A stretch of DNA of 10,514 bases from Clostridia bacterium (GCA_017537105.1 JAFWBZ010000080.1:1-10514), one strand, 5' to 3'; shown: positions 1-7,787, numbered from the stretch's first letter. Notes: generated by a model from the letters alone, not told the origin. A program made the numbers and translations.

Positions 1-1
1 A

Positions 2-22
2 GTGCCGAAAAACTTCGGATAA
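2..22 (+). CDS. possible 3' end of an upstream gene (partial)
   Basis: The second frame reads V-P-K-N-F-G and then TAA at 20-22, which ends 20 nt before the regulator start codon. Genes for response-regulator/AraC proteins are usually preceded by a sensor histidine kinase, and such kinases often end in a short beta strand followed by a proline-containing tail. This could therefore be the tail of the partner kinase. Only six codons are visible, so this is a guess from context. The frame of the regulator itself is also open back to base 1. Confidence 0.2.
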   Translation: MPKNFG

Positions 23-42
23 AGGCGGGAGGAAAGAAAGCC

Positions 43-1458
43 ATGTATCGCGTCGCCGTCATCGACCACGACATCAAAATCCTGAAGGCGGTCTCGGAGG
101 CCATCAACGCGCGCAGGGAGTACGACATCGCGCTGACCACGCCCCACCCCCATCAGCTGTCGCTGTCCATGCAGCAGATCAATCCGGATGTGATCATCAT
201 GGCCGCCGACATCCCGGACGTGGATGTCTTCGAAGCCCTTGAGCAGCTGCGCGGCCAGGGCATCACCTCGGAAATCATCATCCTCGACAGCGAATCGAGC
301 TACGCGCATGCCATCCAGGCGCTGCGCGCGCGCGTCTTCGACATCTGTCCCAAGCCCCTGGATCTTCCGGTCCTCGACGCCATCCTGGACAGGCTTTCCG
401 CGCACCTGGAGGAAAAGCAGCTGCTTCGCCGCCTCGAAGTCTATTCGCAGCTGTTGGGCTCGGACAAGGACAGCCTGGAAATCCTGGGAGACTTTTTCCG
501 GCGTCCGCTGTTCAAGTACATCCAGGCCGTTTCGATGGAGCTGCGCCCGGACGCGCCCACGCCCGAGGGCGGGACCGTGGAGCGGGACGCCCAATACCTG
601 CCCATCCGGCTGGGAGCTTCCAAGTGCGTCATCGTCATCAACAGCACGGAGGACATCACCTCCCGACTGACGCTGCGGGCGCTCAAGCAGCCCGAAATCC
701 TGCGGGCAGGCTTCAGCCGTGCGATGACCTCGCCCGTCCGGGTGGCCAAGCTGCTGATGGAGGCGGAGATCACGCTGAAGGATTCCTTCGTCTATCCCAG
801 ACAGCGCGTGTTCACGTACCGCCCAATCCATTACGCCATGATCGAGGCCCGGGAGCGCGATGTGCTCCAGATGTACCAGAGCCACAACTATTCCGGCATC
901 TCCCAGTATCTCAGCGCCGCTCCCAAGCGCATCGCCGCCGGGCAGCTCGGCATCAAGGACGTCGTCTACCTGTGGAACCGCATCGTCTTCATGTTTCAAA
1001 CCGCCGAAGCGGATTTCCCGCTGCAGCTCACCGACATGAACCAGCTGACGGAGCAGTTCAAGGATGTCGAGGAGATGTTCCGGTTCCTGAACGCCGGTTA
1101 TTGGCAAAACAAGCTTCCGGAGACCGGGACCGCCCGCGACAAGTTCAACGAAATGGTCAACTACATCGACAAGCACTACTCCGAGGACATCAAGCTGAAA
1201 GCCCTGTGCGAGAAGTTCTACATCAACGAGAGCTATTGCTGCATACTGTTTCGCCGACACAAGCAGCAGACCTTTTCGCAGTATCTGACGGACGTGCGAA
1301 TCAAGAAGGCCAAGGAGCTTTTGAAGCGCTCGGCCATGCCGGTCTCGGCGATCTGTCAGCAGGTGGGATACGGCGACTACTTTTACTTCAACAAACTCTT
1401 CAAGCGCAAAACGGGCCTGACGCCGAACGAATACCGGAAGGGCGACATCGATGCATAG
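43..1458 (+). CDS. AraC-family response-regulator-like transcription factor with degenerate receiver
   Basis: This is a 471-residue DNA-binding regulator. Residues 1-120 have the CheY-like receiver fold, with the acidic pocket at D8/D10 and the conserved K104-P105. Residues 121-360 form a linker with no family I recognise. Residues 367-466 are an AraC double helix-turn-helix: the first HTH is around L386-R404, and the second runs from VSAICQQVGYGDYFYFNKLF to the closing TGLTPNEYR. The position of the phosphoacceptor Asp is A54 (PDVIIMAADIP; D56 lies two residues late), and the switch Thr/Ser position is D82. Aspartyl phosphorylation is therefore unlikely. The start is set by GCGGGAGG at 25-32, 10 nt upstream. 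It is convergent with the transport operon and is a plausible regulator of it, because AraC-type response regulators commonly sit beside sugar ABC importers. The fold and class are confident; the target is inferred. Confidence 0.9.
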   Translation: MYRVAVIDHDIKILKAVSEAINARREYDIALTTPHPHQLSLSMQQINPDVIIMAADIPDVDVFEALEQLRGQGITSEIIILDSESSYAHAIQALRARVFDICPKPLDLPVLDAILDRLSAHLEEKQLLRRLEVYSQLLGSDKDSLEILGDFFRRPLFKYIQAVSMELRPDAPTPEGGTVERDAQYLPIRLGASKCVIVINSTEDITSRLTLRALKQPEILRAGFSRAMTSPVRVAKLLMEAEITLKDSFVYPRQRVFTYRPIHYAMIEARERDVLQMYQSHNYSGISQYLSAAPKRIAAGQLGIKDVVYLWNRIVFMFQTAEADFPLQLTDMNQLTEQFKDVEEMFRFLNAGYWQNKLPETGTARDKFNEMVNYIDKHYSEDIKLKALCEKFYINESYCCILFRRHKQQTFSQYLTDVRIKKAKELLKRSAMPVSAICQQVGYGDYFYFNKLFKRKTGLTPNEYRKGDIDA

Positions 1459-1514
1459 CGATTGCCGCGAAGGGCAGGTCTATGCCGAAGCCCCTTCGAA
1501 AAGATCATTCATCC

Positions 1515-1552
1515 GCATGCGCGCGGGGATGACTGCATCCCCGCGCGCATGC
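1515..1552. terminator. perfect 16-bp stem-loop between convergent genes, likely bidirectional terminator
   Basis: The arms 1515-1530 (GCATGCGCGCGGGGAT) and 1537-1552 are exact reverse complements around the 6-nt loop GACTGC. It lies between the stop of the AraC regulator (1458) and the stop of the convergent permease gene (1645). On the plus strand it is followed by ACATTTCATCC. On the minus strand it is followed by a short spacer and then CTTTT. The T tracts are weak, so strength is uncertain, but position and symmetry fit a shared terminator. Confidence 0.7.
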
Positions 1553-1644
1553 ACATTTCATCCTGCCGGAAAAGCGGATGTCGCGCCGTTCGGGCAGGCT
1601 GCCGCAGGCACGGGATGGCCGCGGATTCGCGATGCCCGCAGCGG

Positions 1645-2676
1645 CTACTTTACGGCAATGCCGCGGGTGGACTTGGATCGATCGATCGAGAGCACGATCA
1701 TCACCAGCACGAACAGGCCGAACACCACGTCCTGCCAATAGGCGTCCACGCCGATAAAGGTCAGGCCGTTTTTGATGATGATGACGGTCAGCGCGCCGAG
1801 GATCGTGCCCAGGCAGGAGCCCCGTCCACCGGAGAGCGACGTGCCGCCCAGCACGCAGGAGGCGACGATCATCAGCGTGTAGGGATCGCCCAGCGTCGGG
1901 TCGGAGGACTTGATCTTGGAGGCCAGGAACACGCCGCCCAGCGCCGCGCACATGCCCGCAAGGGTGAAGATGATGATCTTCGTCCGATCCACCCCCATGC
2001 CGGCGACGCGCGCCGCGCGCTCGTTGCCGCCGATGGAGGAGATGGTCCGTCCAAACACGGTGCGGCTCTGCAGAAGGTAAAAGCCGATGGCCAGGGCCAG
2101 CGCGATGATCAGCGGCACCGGAATCCAGCCCCCGAGGATGGAGTTCTTGTACCAGTCGGAAGCGCCCTTCATCATCCTCGGAATCGACTCCGCCTTGTTG
2201 GAGATCAGGTAGGCCACGGAGGTCCACACGGACATGAACCCCAGCGAAGTGATGAACGAGGGGACCTTCAGCTTCACGTGGATCAGACCCAGCATGAAGC
2301 CGGAGCACAGGCCCACGAGCAGGCACGCGGCCATGGACAGCGCCATCACCCCGCCCACGTTCGGCTCCTCGATGCCGGCCGCCTTGAATTTGTCCGCATA
2401 TAGCAGTATGATTCGCACATACAGCACGTTGGACACCGAGCACATGGCGCCCATCGACAGATCGATGGAGCCAAACATCAAAACCGAGGTCATGCCCACG
2501 GCCATCACCAGCAGCGCCGCGTCATCGCGCAGCATGCTGCTGACGTTCATCCTGCCGAAGAAGTTGGGCTGCATCAGATTGAACGCGGTGGCCAGCACGA
2601 CGATGGAGACGAGGCTGATGTAGCGCATCAGGTGTTCGCGCTTGAAAAAGCGCTGCTTCGCAGTTTTTTCACTCAT
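1645..2676 (-). CDS. sugar ABC transporter permease (RbsC-like, BPD_transp_2)
   Basis: This 343-residue inner-membrane permease has several hydrophobic segments, for example around residues 18-36, 52-70, 110-133, 185-203, 234-252, 265-300 and 315-331. Hallmarks of the ribose/galactose/xylose permease family are GSIDLSMGA (69-77), the cytoplasmic coupling loop FGRTISSIGGNERAARVAG (208-226), and GGTSLSGGRGS (278-288). A loop around 92-108 (YADKFKAAGIEEPNVGG) looks longer than usual. It is the last gene of the operon. AGGGAGG lies 9 nt before the ATG, and the start is 14 nt after the ATPase stop. With the second, divergent permease in the operon it probably forms a heterodimeric channel. The family is secure; the substrate (sugar, polyol or another small carbohydrate) is not determined. 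Confidence 0.93.
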   Translation of the reverse strand: MSEKTAKQRFFKREHLMRYISLVSIVVLATAFNLMQPNFFGRMNVSSMLRDDAALLVMAVGMTSVLMFGSIDLSMGAMCSVSNVLYVRIILLYADKFKAAGIEEPNVGGVMALSMAACLLVGLCSGFMLGLIHVKLKVPSFITSLGFMSVWTSVAYLISNKAESIPRMMKGASDWYKNSILGGWIPVPLIIALALAIGFYLLQSRTVFGRTISSIGGNERAARVAGMGVDRTKIIIFTLAGMCAALGGVFLASKIKSSDPTLGDPYTLMIVASCVLGGTSLSGGRGSCLGTILGALTVIIIKNGLTFIGVDAYWQDVVFGLFVLVMIVLSIDRSKSTRGIAVK

Positions 2677-2690
2677 ATGCCCTGCCTCCC

Positions 2691-4220
2691 TTACATCATG
2701 TGGCTGACGACATCCACCTGGCTGGGCTTGTTGTCAACCGAAGCGTCGAATTCCGCGGTGATCCGGCCATCCTGGAGCACGATGACGCGGGAGGACATGC
2801 CGATGCACTCGTCCAGCGTATCCCCCAGCAGGATGACGGACTTGCCGTTGGCCACGATTTCCCGGATCAGCGTATAGATCTCCTCGCGCGCGCCGACATC
2901 GACGCCGCGGGTGGGGTGATTCAATATGATGATGTCGCATCCGCTGGCCATGGCGCGGCTGAAGACCACCTTCTGCTGGTTGCCTCCGGACAGCGACATG
3001 ATCAGCGCCTTCGGGCCGTTGGTCTTAATGTTCATCGTGTCGATCCACTGGGTCGCCTGAGCGGTGATCTTTTTGGGCGACACGGAGGGCCCGCTCTTGA
3101 GCCGGGCGAGGTTGGACAGCGCGATGTTGTCCTCCACGGACAGTATGCCCACGATGCCCTCGTACAGGCGCTCCTTGGGGATCATCAGTATGCCCGCCTT
3201 TCGCGCCTTTTCCGGAGACGACAGCCGGATCGGCTTGCCGTCCAGCAGGAGCTCGCCGCCGGTGGGCGACTCGTCGCCGCACAGCACGGAGCAGATCTCC
3301 TCCTTGCCGGAGCCGACCACGCCGCACAGGCCCAGGATTTCCCCGTGGTGGAGCTTGAAGCTGATGTCCTTGAACACGCCGAACTTGCTGAGGTTTTTCA
3401 CCTCCAGCACCACGGCCTCCTTCGGCGCGATCTGCTTGTCCAGCTGATAGTACTCGTTGGAGGAGTTCCGGCCCACCATCTTCTCATACAGTATCGCCTC
3501 GGTGGCGCTCTTCGTCTCCATGTTCCCCATGGACATGCCGTCCTTGTAGACGTAGATGCGGTCGGAAATCTCCAGCACCTCGTCCAGGCGGTGCGACACG
3601 AAGACCACGCCGTGGCCCCTGGCCGCCAGCTTGCGCATCTGCCGGAACAGGGTCTGAACCTCCTCTTCGTTGAGCACGGAGGTGGGCTCGTCCAGCAGGA
3701 TCAGGCAGCTCTTGCCGTCGTCGCGGTGGGCCACGTTGACCACCTTCGCGATCTCGACCATCTGGCGGGTGGCGAAGTTCAGGTCAAACACCTTTTTGCG
3801 CACGGGGATGTTGGTGATATCGCAGTTGGCCAGCACCTGCTCGGCGTCGGCGTTCATCTGCTTCCAGTTGATGAAGCCGTGCCTGCGGTAGCGGTCCTCG
3901 TGGCCGAAGAAGATGTTCTGCGCCACGTTCAGGTTGACGATCAGGCTCTGCTCCTGGAACACCATGCCGATGCCGGCGTGGTTGCCGTCCATGGGATTCT
4001 TCGGCGCGTAGGGCGCGCCGTGCATGGTCATCGTGCCGGAGGTCTGCGGCTGCGCGCCGATGATGATCTTCAGCAGCGTGGATTTGCCCGCGCCGTTCTC
4101 CCCCACGAGTCCCACGATCTCACCCGGATAGACCTCCAGGTCCACGCCCTTGAGCGCCTGGGTGCCGGAGAAGGATTTGGTGATGTCCTTCGCTGTAAAC
4201 AGCGGCTTTCTCTCTTCCAT
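2691..4220 (-). CDS. sugar ABC transporter ATP-binding protein, two NBDs (RbsA/MglA/XylG-like)
   Basis: The protein has 509 residues with two nucleotide-binding domains, the usual size for the family. NBD1 has Walker A GENGAGKST (40-48), Q-loop VFQEQ (87-91), Walker B LILLDEPTS with D177/E178, and the H-loop at H210. Its signature is LNFATRQ (147-153) where the family has LSxxQxQ. NBD2 has a deviant P-loop GVVGSGKEE (300-308), an intact LSGGNQQ signature (410-416), and a Walker B that reads IIILNHPTRGVDVG, so the usual Asp-Glu is N434-H435. The predicted composite sites are thus one normal and one inactive. AGGAGAGGAGG precedes the ATG, and its 5' end overlaps the TAG of the upstream permease (15-nt gap), which suggests translational coupling. 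It energises import together with both permeases and the binding protein. Confidence 0.94.
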   Translation of the reverse strand: MEERKPLFTAKDITKSFSGTQALKGVDLEVYPGEIVGLVGENGAGKSTLLKIIIGAQPQTSGTMTMHGAPYAPKNPMDGNHAGIGMVFQEQSLIVNLNVAQNIFFGHEDRYRRHGFINWKQMNADAEQVLANCDITNIPVRKKVFDLNFATRQMVEIAKVVNVAHRDDGKSCLILLDEPTSVLNEEEVQTLFRQMRKLAARGHGVVFVSHRLDEVLEISDRIYVYKDGMSMGNMETKSATEAILYEKMVGRNSSNEYYQLDKQIAPKEAVVLEVKNLSKFGVFKDISFKLHHGEILGLCGVVGSGKEEICSVLCGDESPTGGELLLDGKPIRLSSPEKARKAGILMIPKERLYEGIVGILSVEDNIALSNLARLKSGPSVSPKKITAQATQWIDTMNIKTNGPKALIMSLSGGNQQKVVFSRAMASGCDIIILNHPTRGVDVGAREEIYTLIREIVANGKSVILLGDTLDECIGMSSRVIVLQDGRITAEFDASVDNKPSQVDVVSHMM

Positions 4221-4235
4221 TTGAATCCTCCTCTC

Positions 4236-5258
4236 CTACTTGCTGATGACGGTCTTGCCGTGCTCGCAGGTCAGTATGACGCACAGCAGGATGATCAGGC
4301 CCTGCACGCCGTCGGTGATGTACGGGCTGACGTTGCACATCAGCAGTCCGTTTTTGAGGATCGTCATGATCAGCACGCCAATCAGCGTGCGCTGCACGCC
4401 GCCCTTGCCACCGGCCAGCGCGGTTCCGCCGATGACCACCGCGGCCTGCGCGGGAAACATCTGGTTGTCTCCGATGGACACCTGGCCGATGCCCAGGCGA
4501 ATGGCGCCCAGCACGCCGGCCACTCCGCTCATCAGGCCCGCCAGCATGAACACGCGCACCTTCACCCAGTTGACATTGACACCCACCGCGCGCGGAATCG
4601 CTTCGTTGGTGCCCACCGCATATACGTGACGCCCGAAGGCGGTATATTCCTGGATCAACAGACAGAGGATAAACATGATCAGCGCCATCCAGGTGATGAA
4701 GGGAATGCCCAGAAAGCTGGCGCCGGATGCCCAGAGCATCGTCTTGTCAGTAATTTTCAGGATGCGCGAATGATAGGACAGGCGCGCAATTCCCTGGCAG
4801 ACATACATGAACGACAGGGAAACCATGAAGGAGGGCGCCCGGAGATACACATGCACAAGGCCGATCAACAGGCCCACCGCCACGCCGGACAGGATCGCCA
4901 GGGCGATGCCGAAGAGGCCCAGGTTGAGATTGTTGACCTCGTTGGCGACGAACACGCCCGCCAGGGAGCCCGTCATGCCCACCACGCCGTTGATCGAAAG
5001 GTCGATCGAACCGATCATGATGACGTAGGTCAGTCCCATCGCGACGCACAGCGGGATGGCCAGCTGCTTCAGGATCGCCACGAGATTGCTCGGCGCAAGG
5101 AACACATGGAAGCCGCACACACAGCTGAAGACCAGGATCAGCACGGCAAGCACCATGATCGGCGCCACGCGCATGACCCTGTCCATGAAATTCGCACGCT
5201 TGACCTTTTCCGCAAACTCCTCGGTAATCGTCAAGTTCGCACCGCGTTCATTTGCCAT
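4236..5258 (-). CDS. sugar ABC transporter permease (RbsC-like, BPD_transp_2)
   Basis: This 340-residue multi-pass membrane protein is related to, but clearly different from, the other permease in the operon. It carries GSIDLSINGVVGM (83-95), a coupling loop FGRHVYAVGTNEAIPRAVG (208-226), and GGTALAGGKGG (277-287). Hydrophobic stretches run about 32-50, 64-83, 92-106, 113-135, 186-202, 234-256, 269-302 and 317-330. The N-terminal 30 residues are charged and cytoplasmic. GGAGTGAG lies about 8 nt before the ATG, a weaker ribosome binding site than those of its neighbours. It follows the binding-protein gene after a 122-nt gap that contains a strong hairpin, so its expression is probably lower than that of the binding protein. 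Confidence 0.93.
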   Translation of the reverse strand: MANERGANLTITEEFAEKVKRANFMDRVMRVAPIMVLAVLILVFSCVCGFHVFLAPSNLVAILKQLAIPLCVAMGLTYVIMIGSIDLSINGVVGMTGSLAGVFVANEVNNLNLGLFGIALAILSGVAVGLLIGLVHVYLRAPSFMVSLSFMYVCQGIARLSYHSRILKITDKTMLWASGASFLGIPFITWMALIMFILCLLIQEYTAFGRHVYAVGTNEAIPRAVGVNVNWVKVRVFMLAGLMSGVAGVLGAIRLGIGQVSIGDNQMFPAQAAVVIGGTALAGGKGGVQRTLIGVLIMTILKNGLLMCNVSPYITDGVQGLIILLCVILTCEHGKTVISK

Positions 5259-5327
5259 TCGCTCTCACTCCAATCGTTTAACGTCCCCCGCAAAGGGCTC
5301 GGGAGGGAATCTCCGCTGCCTTCACGC

Positions 5328-5358
5328 AAAGGGGCTGGGGATTAAGCCCAGCCCCTTT
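5328..5358 (-). terminator. intercistronic hairpin (partial terminator or mRNA-end stabiliser)
   Basis: The arms 5328-5339 and 5347-5358 (minus strand AAAGGGGCTGGG ... CCCAGCCCCTTT) pair perfectly over 12 bp around a 7-nt loop. On the minus strand the stem ends in TTT followed by GCG, a very short T tract. It sits just after the binding-protein stop and before the first permease. In sugar ABC operons, hairpins in this position are known to protect or partly terminate the binding-protein message so that it exceeds the membrane components. That role here is inferred. Confidence 0.65.
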
Positions 5359-5380
5359 CAGGTTCTCGTGGTATTGGCGA

Positions 5381-6469
5381 TCAATCGTCGTCCTTGCAGA
5401 AGTAGATGTGGGAGAAGTCATACACCGGCGCGGCGGACATGTACTCCTCGACGTTCTCAGAGGTGATCAGCAGGGACGGGGTCGCGAAGATGCGGTAGTT
5501 CTCGGGGATCTTCTCGACATCCAGCAGGCCGGTCCACACGGCGTAGCAGATGGCCAGCGTGTAGCCGCCCTGCAGGTAGCCGTTGGAGGAAATCGTGGCC
5601 GTGGCGTCGCCGTCGGCAATCGCCTGCACGATATCGGTGTTGGCGTCAAAGCCGACGACCTTGACTTCGCCCTTCTTGCCCACGGCGTCCAGCGCCTGCA
5701 GAGCGCCGGTGGCCATGTTGTCGTTGGCGCACCAGATGCCCTTGACATCCGGATACTTGGTCAGGTTGGTCTCCACCAGGGTCAGGGCCTCGGTGGTATC
5801 CCAGTTGGCGGTGTCATCGACGGCCACGGTGATGTTGGGATACTCCTCCAGCGCCTTGTTGAAGCCGGCCACGCGGCCGATGGACGCGGCATTGGTCAGC
5901 ATGCCCTCGATGCAGAAGACCTCGCCTTCGCCGCCGATGGCCTCAAACAGCGCCTTGGCGGTGTTGTAGCCGCCGACGGTGTTGTCGGGAGAGGTGTGGA
6001 TGACCCAGTTGTCCAGATCCATCGGGGACACGTCGTCTTCCTTGTTCCAGGCCGTGCCCACATAGCCGCCGGACTCCGCCATGGCCTCCGCCAGGGACAG
6101 CGCGATGGTATTCTCGTTCGGGTCCGCATAGGCGATCGCGTTGCCGTCGGCCTTCGCGGCGAAGTTCTCCATGTTCTGAACTTCCTTCGCGGAGTCTCCG
6201 CCGGAGTCCAGCACCTGCGTCTCGTACTTCTGGCCGATGGAATCGAGGTACTCGGCAAACATGTCCATGCCATCCTTGATGGTGGCGATGTAGGGATTCT
6301 CCAGGCCGCGGATGGAGACCGCGAGATACAGGGTCGTGTCGAGCTTCTCCTGCGGGATCTCAGCGGGATCAATCACAAATTCCTTGAGGTTTGCATAGTC
6401 AACTTCTGCGAACGCCGCGCAGGAGAGGACCAGCATGAGTGCCAGAACCAGTGCTGCCAGTTTCTTCAT
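5381..6469 (-). CDS. sugar-binding protein of ABC transporter (periplasmic-binding-protein type 1, Peripla_BP_4-like)
   Basis: This is a secreted, 362-residue solute receptor. An upstream in-frame ATG would give 432 residues, but the start at 6469 is chosen because AAGGAGGG (6477-6484) precedes it by 7 nt and it begins a classical signal peptide, MKKLAALVLALMLVLSCAAFA. The mature part shows the RbsB/MglB-like fold: a beta strand and loop VSIRGLENPY (51-60), hinge-side W141, R199 in a GRVAGF motif, CANDN (247-251), GFDAN (273-277) and the Q300 region. These are the places where sugar contacts lie in the family. The lipobox is doubtful: C17 is preceded by V-L-S, and A-F-A/E at 19-22 fits signal peptidase I. 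It is second in the operon after the GldA-like gene, flanked by hairpins, and supplies the specificity of the importer. Confidence 0.93.
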   Translation of the reverse strand: MKKLAALVLALMLVLSCAAFAEVDYANLKEFVIDPAEIPQEKLDTTLYLAVSIRGLENPYIATIKDGMDMFAEYLDSIGQKYETQVLDSGGDSAKEVQNMENFAAKADGNAIAYADPNENTIALSLAEAMAESGGYVGTAWNKEDDVSPMDLDNWVIHTSPDNTVGGYNTAKALFEAIGGEGEVFCIEGMLTNAASIGRVAGFNKALEEYPNITVAVDDTANWDTTEALTLVETNLTKYPDVKGIWCANDNMATGALQALDAVGKKGEVKVVGFDANTDIVQAIADGDATATISSNGYLQGGYTLAICYAVWTGLLDVEKIPENYRIFATPSLLITSENVEEYMSAAPVYDFSHIYFCKDDD

Positions 6470-6491
6470 TGGGTTTCCCTCCTTACTTTTT

Positions 6492-6543
6492 CCGGCTCTC
6501 CGCCGGTTGTGCACATCGTGTTCTGCGTCCGTGCTTCGGACGC
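6492..6543 (-). promoter_or_regulatory. two small hairpins in the 104-nt gap between dehydrogenase and binding-protein genes
   Basis: On the minus strand, GCGTCCG-AAGCA-CGGACGC (6543-6525, 7-bp perfect stem) is followed by CCGGC-GGAGA-GCCGG (6506-6492, 5-bp perfect stem). The second hairpin ends about 8 nt before the AAGGAGGG of the binding-protein gene. No T tract follows on the minus strand, and no convincing promoter is seen in the gap. They may mark an mRNA-processing boundary that sets binding-protein abundance. Function is inferred. Confidence 0.4.
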
Positions 6544-6573
6544 CCGGGGATGCAAGCGGTCCTTCTTCGTGCG

Positions 6574-7677
6574 TCACTTCTTCAGCCGTCCCAGCACGTC
6601 GGCCATCTTGATGCCATCGAAGACCATCTGCGGGTTGACGGTGAAGGGCTCCACGTCCCAGTAGGAGTGCATGGAGCACTCGGCGACCTTCATGATCTCC
6701 TCGTCGGTAACCTCCGGAATGCCCAGATCCGCGAAGGTGGTGGGCAGCCCGACGGCATTGAAGAAGTCATACATCTCGTCGATCTCCGCCTTGGGCGCGC
6801 CCTCGACGATCAGCTGCACCAGAACGCCGAAGGCCACGACCTCGCCGTGCAGCAGCTTCGCGCAGGGAGGCAGTATGGTGATGCCCTCCGCGATGGAGTG
6901 GGAACCCGCGCAGGAGGTGTTCTGTACGCCCAGGCCCGACAGCAGCGTGTTGGCCTCGATGACGTCCTCGACGTCCTTGGTCACCAGGCCGTTTTCGGCG
7001 GCGATCTTGGCGTTGACGCCCTTCTGAAGCACGGTCTTGTGGCAGGCCTCGCACACCGCCCAGCCGGCGATGGTCATGGCGTAGCCCTTGTTGACATAGT
7101 TCGGCGAGGAGGACTGGCGATTCGCGCGGCACTCCACGAAGGTGGACAGCGCGTCGCCCATGCCCGCCACGAAGAAGCGGATGGGCGCCTTGGTCAGAAT
7201 CTCGGTATCCAGCAGCACCAGATCCGGGTTCTTCTTATAGTGGCGCGCGCCGATGTGCTCGCCCTCCTCGGTGTAGATGACCGACAGGCCCATGGCTGGG
7301 GCGTCGGTGGAGGCGGTGGTGGGCACGATGACCGTGGCCGCGCCGAACTGGTCCGCCACGCCCTTGGCGGTATCCATGGTCTTTCCTCCGCCGATGCCGA
7401 CCACTACGTCCGGCTGGATTGCCCGGGCCACTTCCGTGCAGCGGTCGATTTCCGCCGCGGTGCACTGCCCGCCGAACTGCTCGCAGAGGATGGTGCTGTC
7501 GCTGCCCGCATAGATCGCGGCGAACTTCTCCTTCAGGCTCTTGAAGAAGAAGACATCGATGAGGAAAAAAACCCTCCGGCCATAGATCTCCGTATACTCG
7601 CGGATATTGTTCAGCTCAAACCTGCCCTGAATATAGCGGCTGGGGGAACCCCATGCCCGTGTGGAATGCTCCAACAT
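6574..7677 (-). CDS. iron-type (group III) alcohol dehydrogenase, GldA-like
   Basis: This 367-residue NAD(P)-dependent, metal-dependent polyol or alcohol dehydrogenase resembles glycerol dehydrogenase. The N-terminal Rossmann-like half holds GIGGGKTMDTAKGVAD (94-109) and PTTASTDAP (119-127). The C-terminal helical half supplies metal ligands seen as D175 (AGMGDALSTF), H260 (AGSHSIAEG) and H277 (LLHGEVVAFG). These correspond to the Asp-His-His triad of the GldA family. AGAGGAGG lies 8 nt before the ATG at 7677. It is the first gene of the transporter operon, which suggests that the imported compound, or a product of it, is oxidised at a secondary hydroxyl. True glycerol is only one option; other polyols or hydroxyketones are possible. 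The family is confident; the substrate is unknown. Confidence 0.92.
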   Translation of the reverse strand: MLEHSTRAWGSPSRYIQGRFELNNIREYTEIYGRRVFFLIDVFFFKSLKEKFAAIYAGSDSTILCEQFGGQCTAAEIDRCTEVARAIQPDVVVGIGGGKTMDTAKGVADQFGAATVIVPTTASTDAPAMGLSVIYTEEGEHIGARHYKKNPDLVLLDTEILTKAPIRFFVAGMGDALSTFVECRANRQSSSPNYVNKGYAMTIAGWAVCEACHKTVLQKGVNAKIAAENGLVTKDVEDVIEANTLLSGLGVQNTSCAGSHSIAEGITILPPCAKLLHGEVVAFGVLVQLIVEGAPKAEIDEMYDFFNAVGLPTTFADLGIPEVTDEEIMKVAECSMHSYWDVEPFTVNPQMVFDGIKMADVLGRLKK

Positions 7678-7718
7678 TTCGCCATCCTCCTCTGCTATTT
7701 CGTATCGGATCCATTATC

Positions 7719-7739
7719 ATTACAATGATGTATTGTAAT
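7719..7739. promoter_or_regulatory. 8-5-8 perfect inverted repeat, candidate operator of the transport operon
   Basis: ATTACAAT (7719-7726) and ATTGTAAT (7732-7739) are exact inverse copies around GATGT. The site lies about +11 to +31 relative to the start point expected from the minus-strand promoter at 7785-7757. A bound protein would act there as a roadblock. It is too AT-rich and too far from a T tract to be a good terminator. The binding protein is unknown. Confidence 0.55.
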
Positions 7740-7756
7740 TACATTTGTCGAATTCC

Positions 7757-7785
7757 ATTATAGCCACCGATTTTTCCCGTGTCAA
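7757..7785 (-). promoter_or_regulatory. consensus promoter of the dehydrogenase-transporter operon
   Basis: On the minus strand, TTGACA (7785-7780) is followed after exactly 17 nt by TATAAT (7762-7757), a perfect sigma-A type match. The predicted start is near 7750, giving a leader of about 73 nt before the ATG at 7677. A promoter this strong for a catabolic operon suggests control mainly by repression. The flanking inverted repeats 7719-7739 and 7788-7806 are candidates for that. Confidence 0.85.
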
Positions 7786-7787
7786 CA

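Noticed and set aside
2700..5345. Very long plus-strand open frame (881 codons) across the ATPase and permease genes
   Set aside because: It lies antisense to three clear ABC genes. Its composition (His/Asp/Gln/Arg-rich, no domains) is typical of the reverse frame of GC-rich coding DNA.
6470..6679. 70-residue N-terminal extension of the binding protein
   Set aside because: The extension runs into the end of the dehydrogenase gene, lacks a ribosome binding site, and would bury the signal peptide. The internal ATG at 6469 has an ideal site.
7719..7739. Transcription terminator at the 8-5-8 inverted repeat
   Set aside because: The stem is AT-rich, lacks a following T tract on the minus strand, and sits in the leader of a strongly promoted operon, so an operator is more likely.
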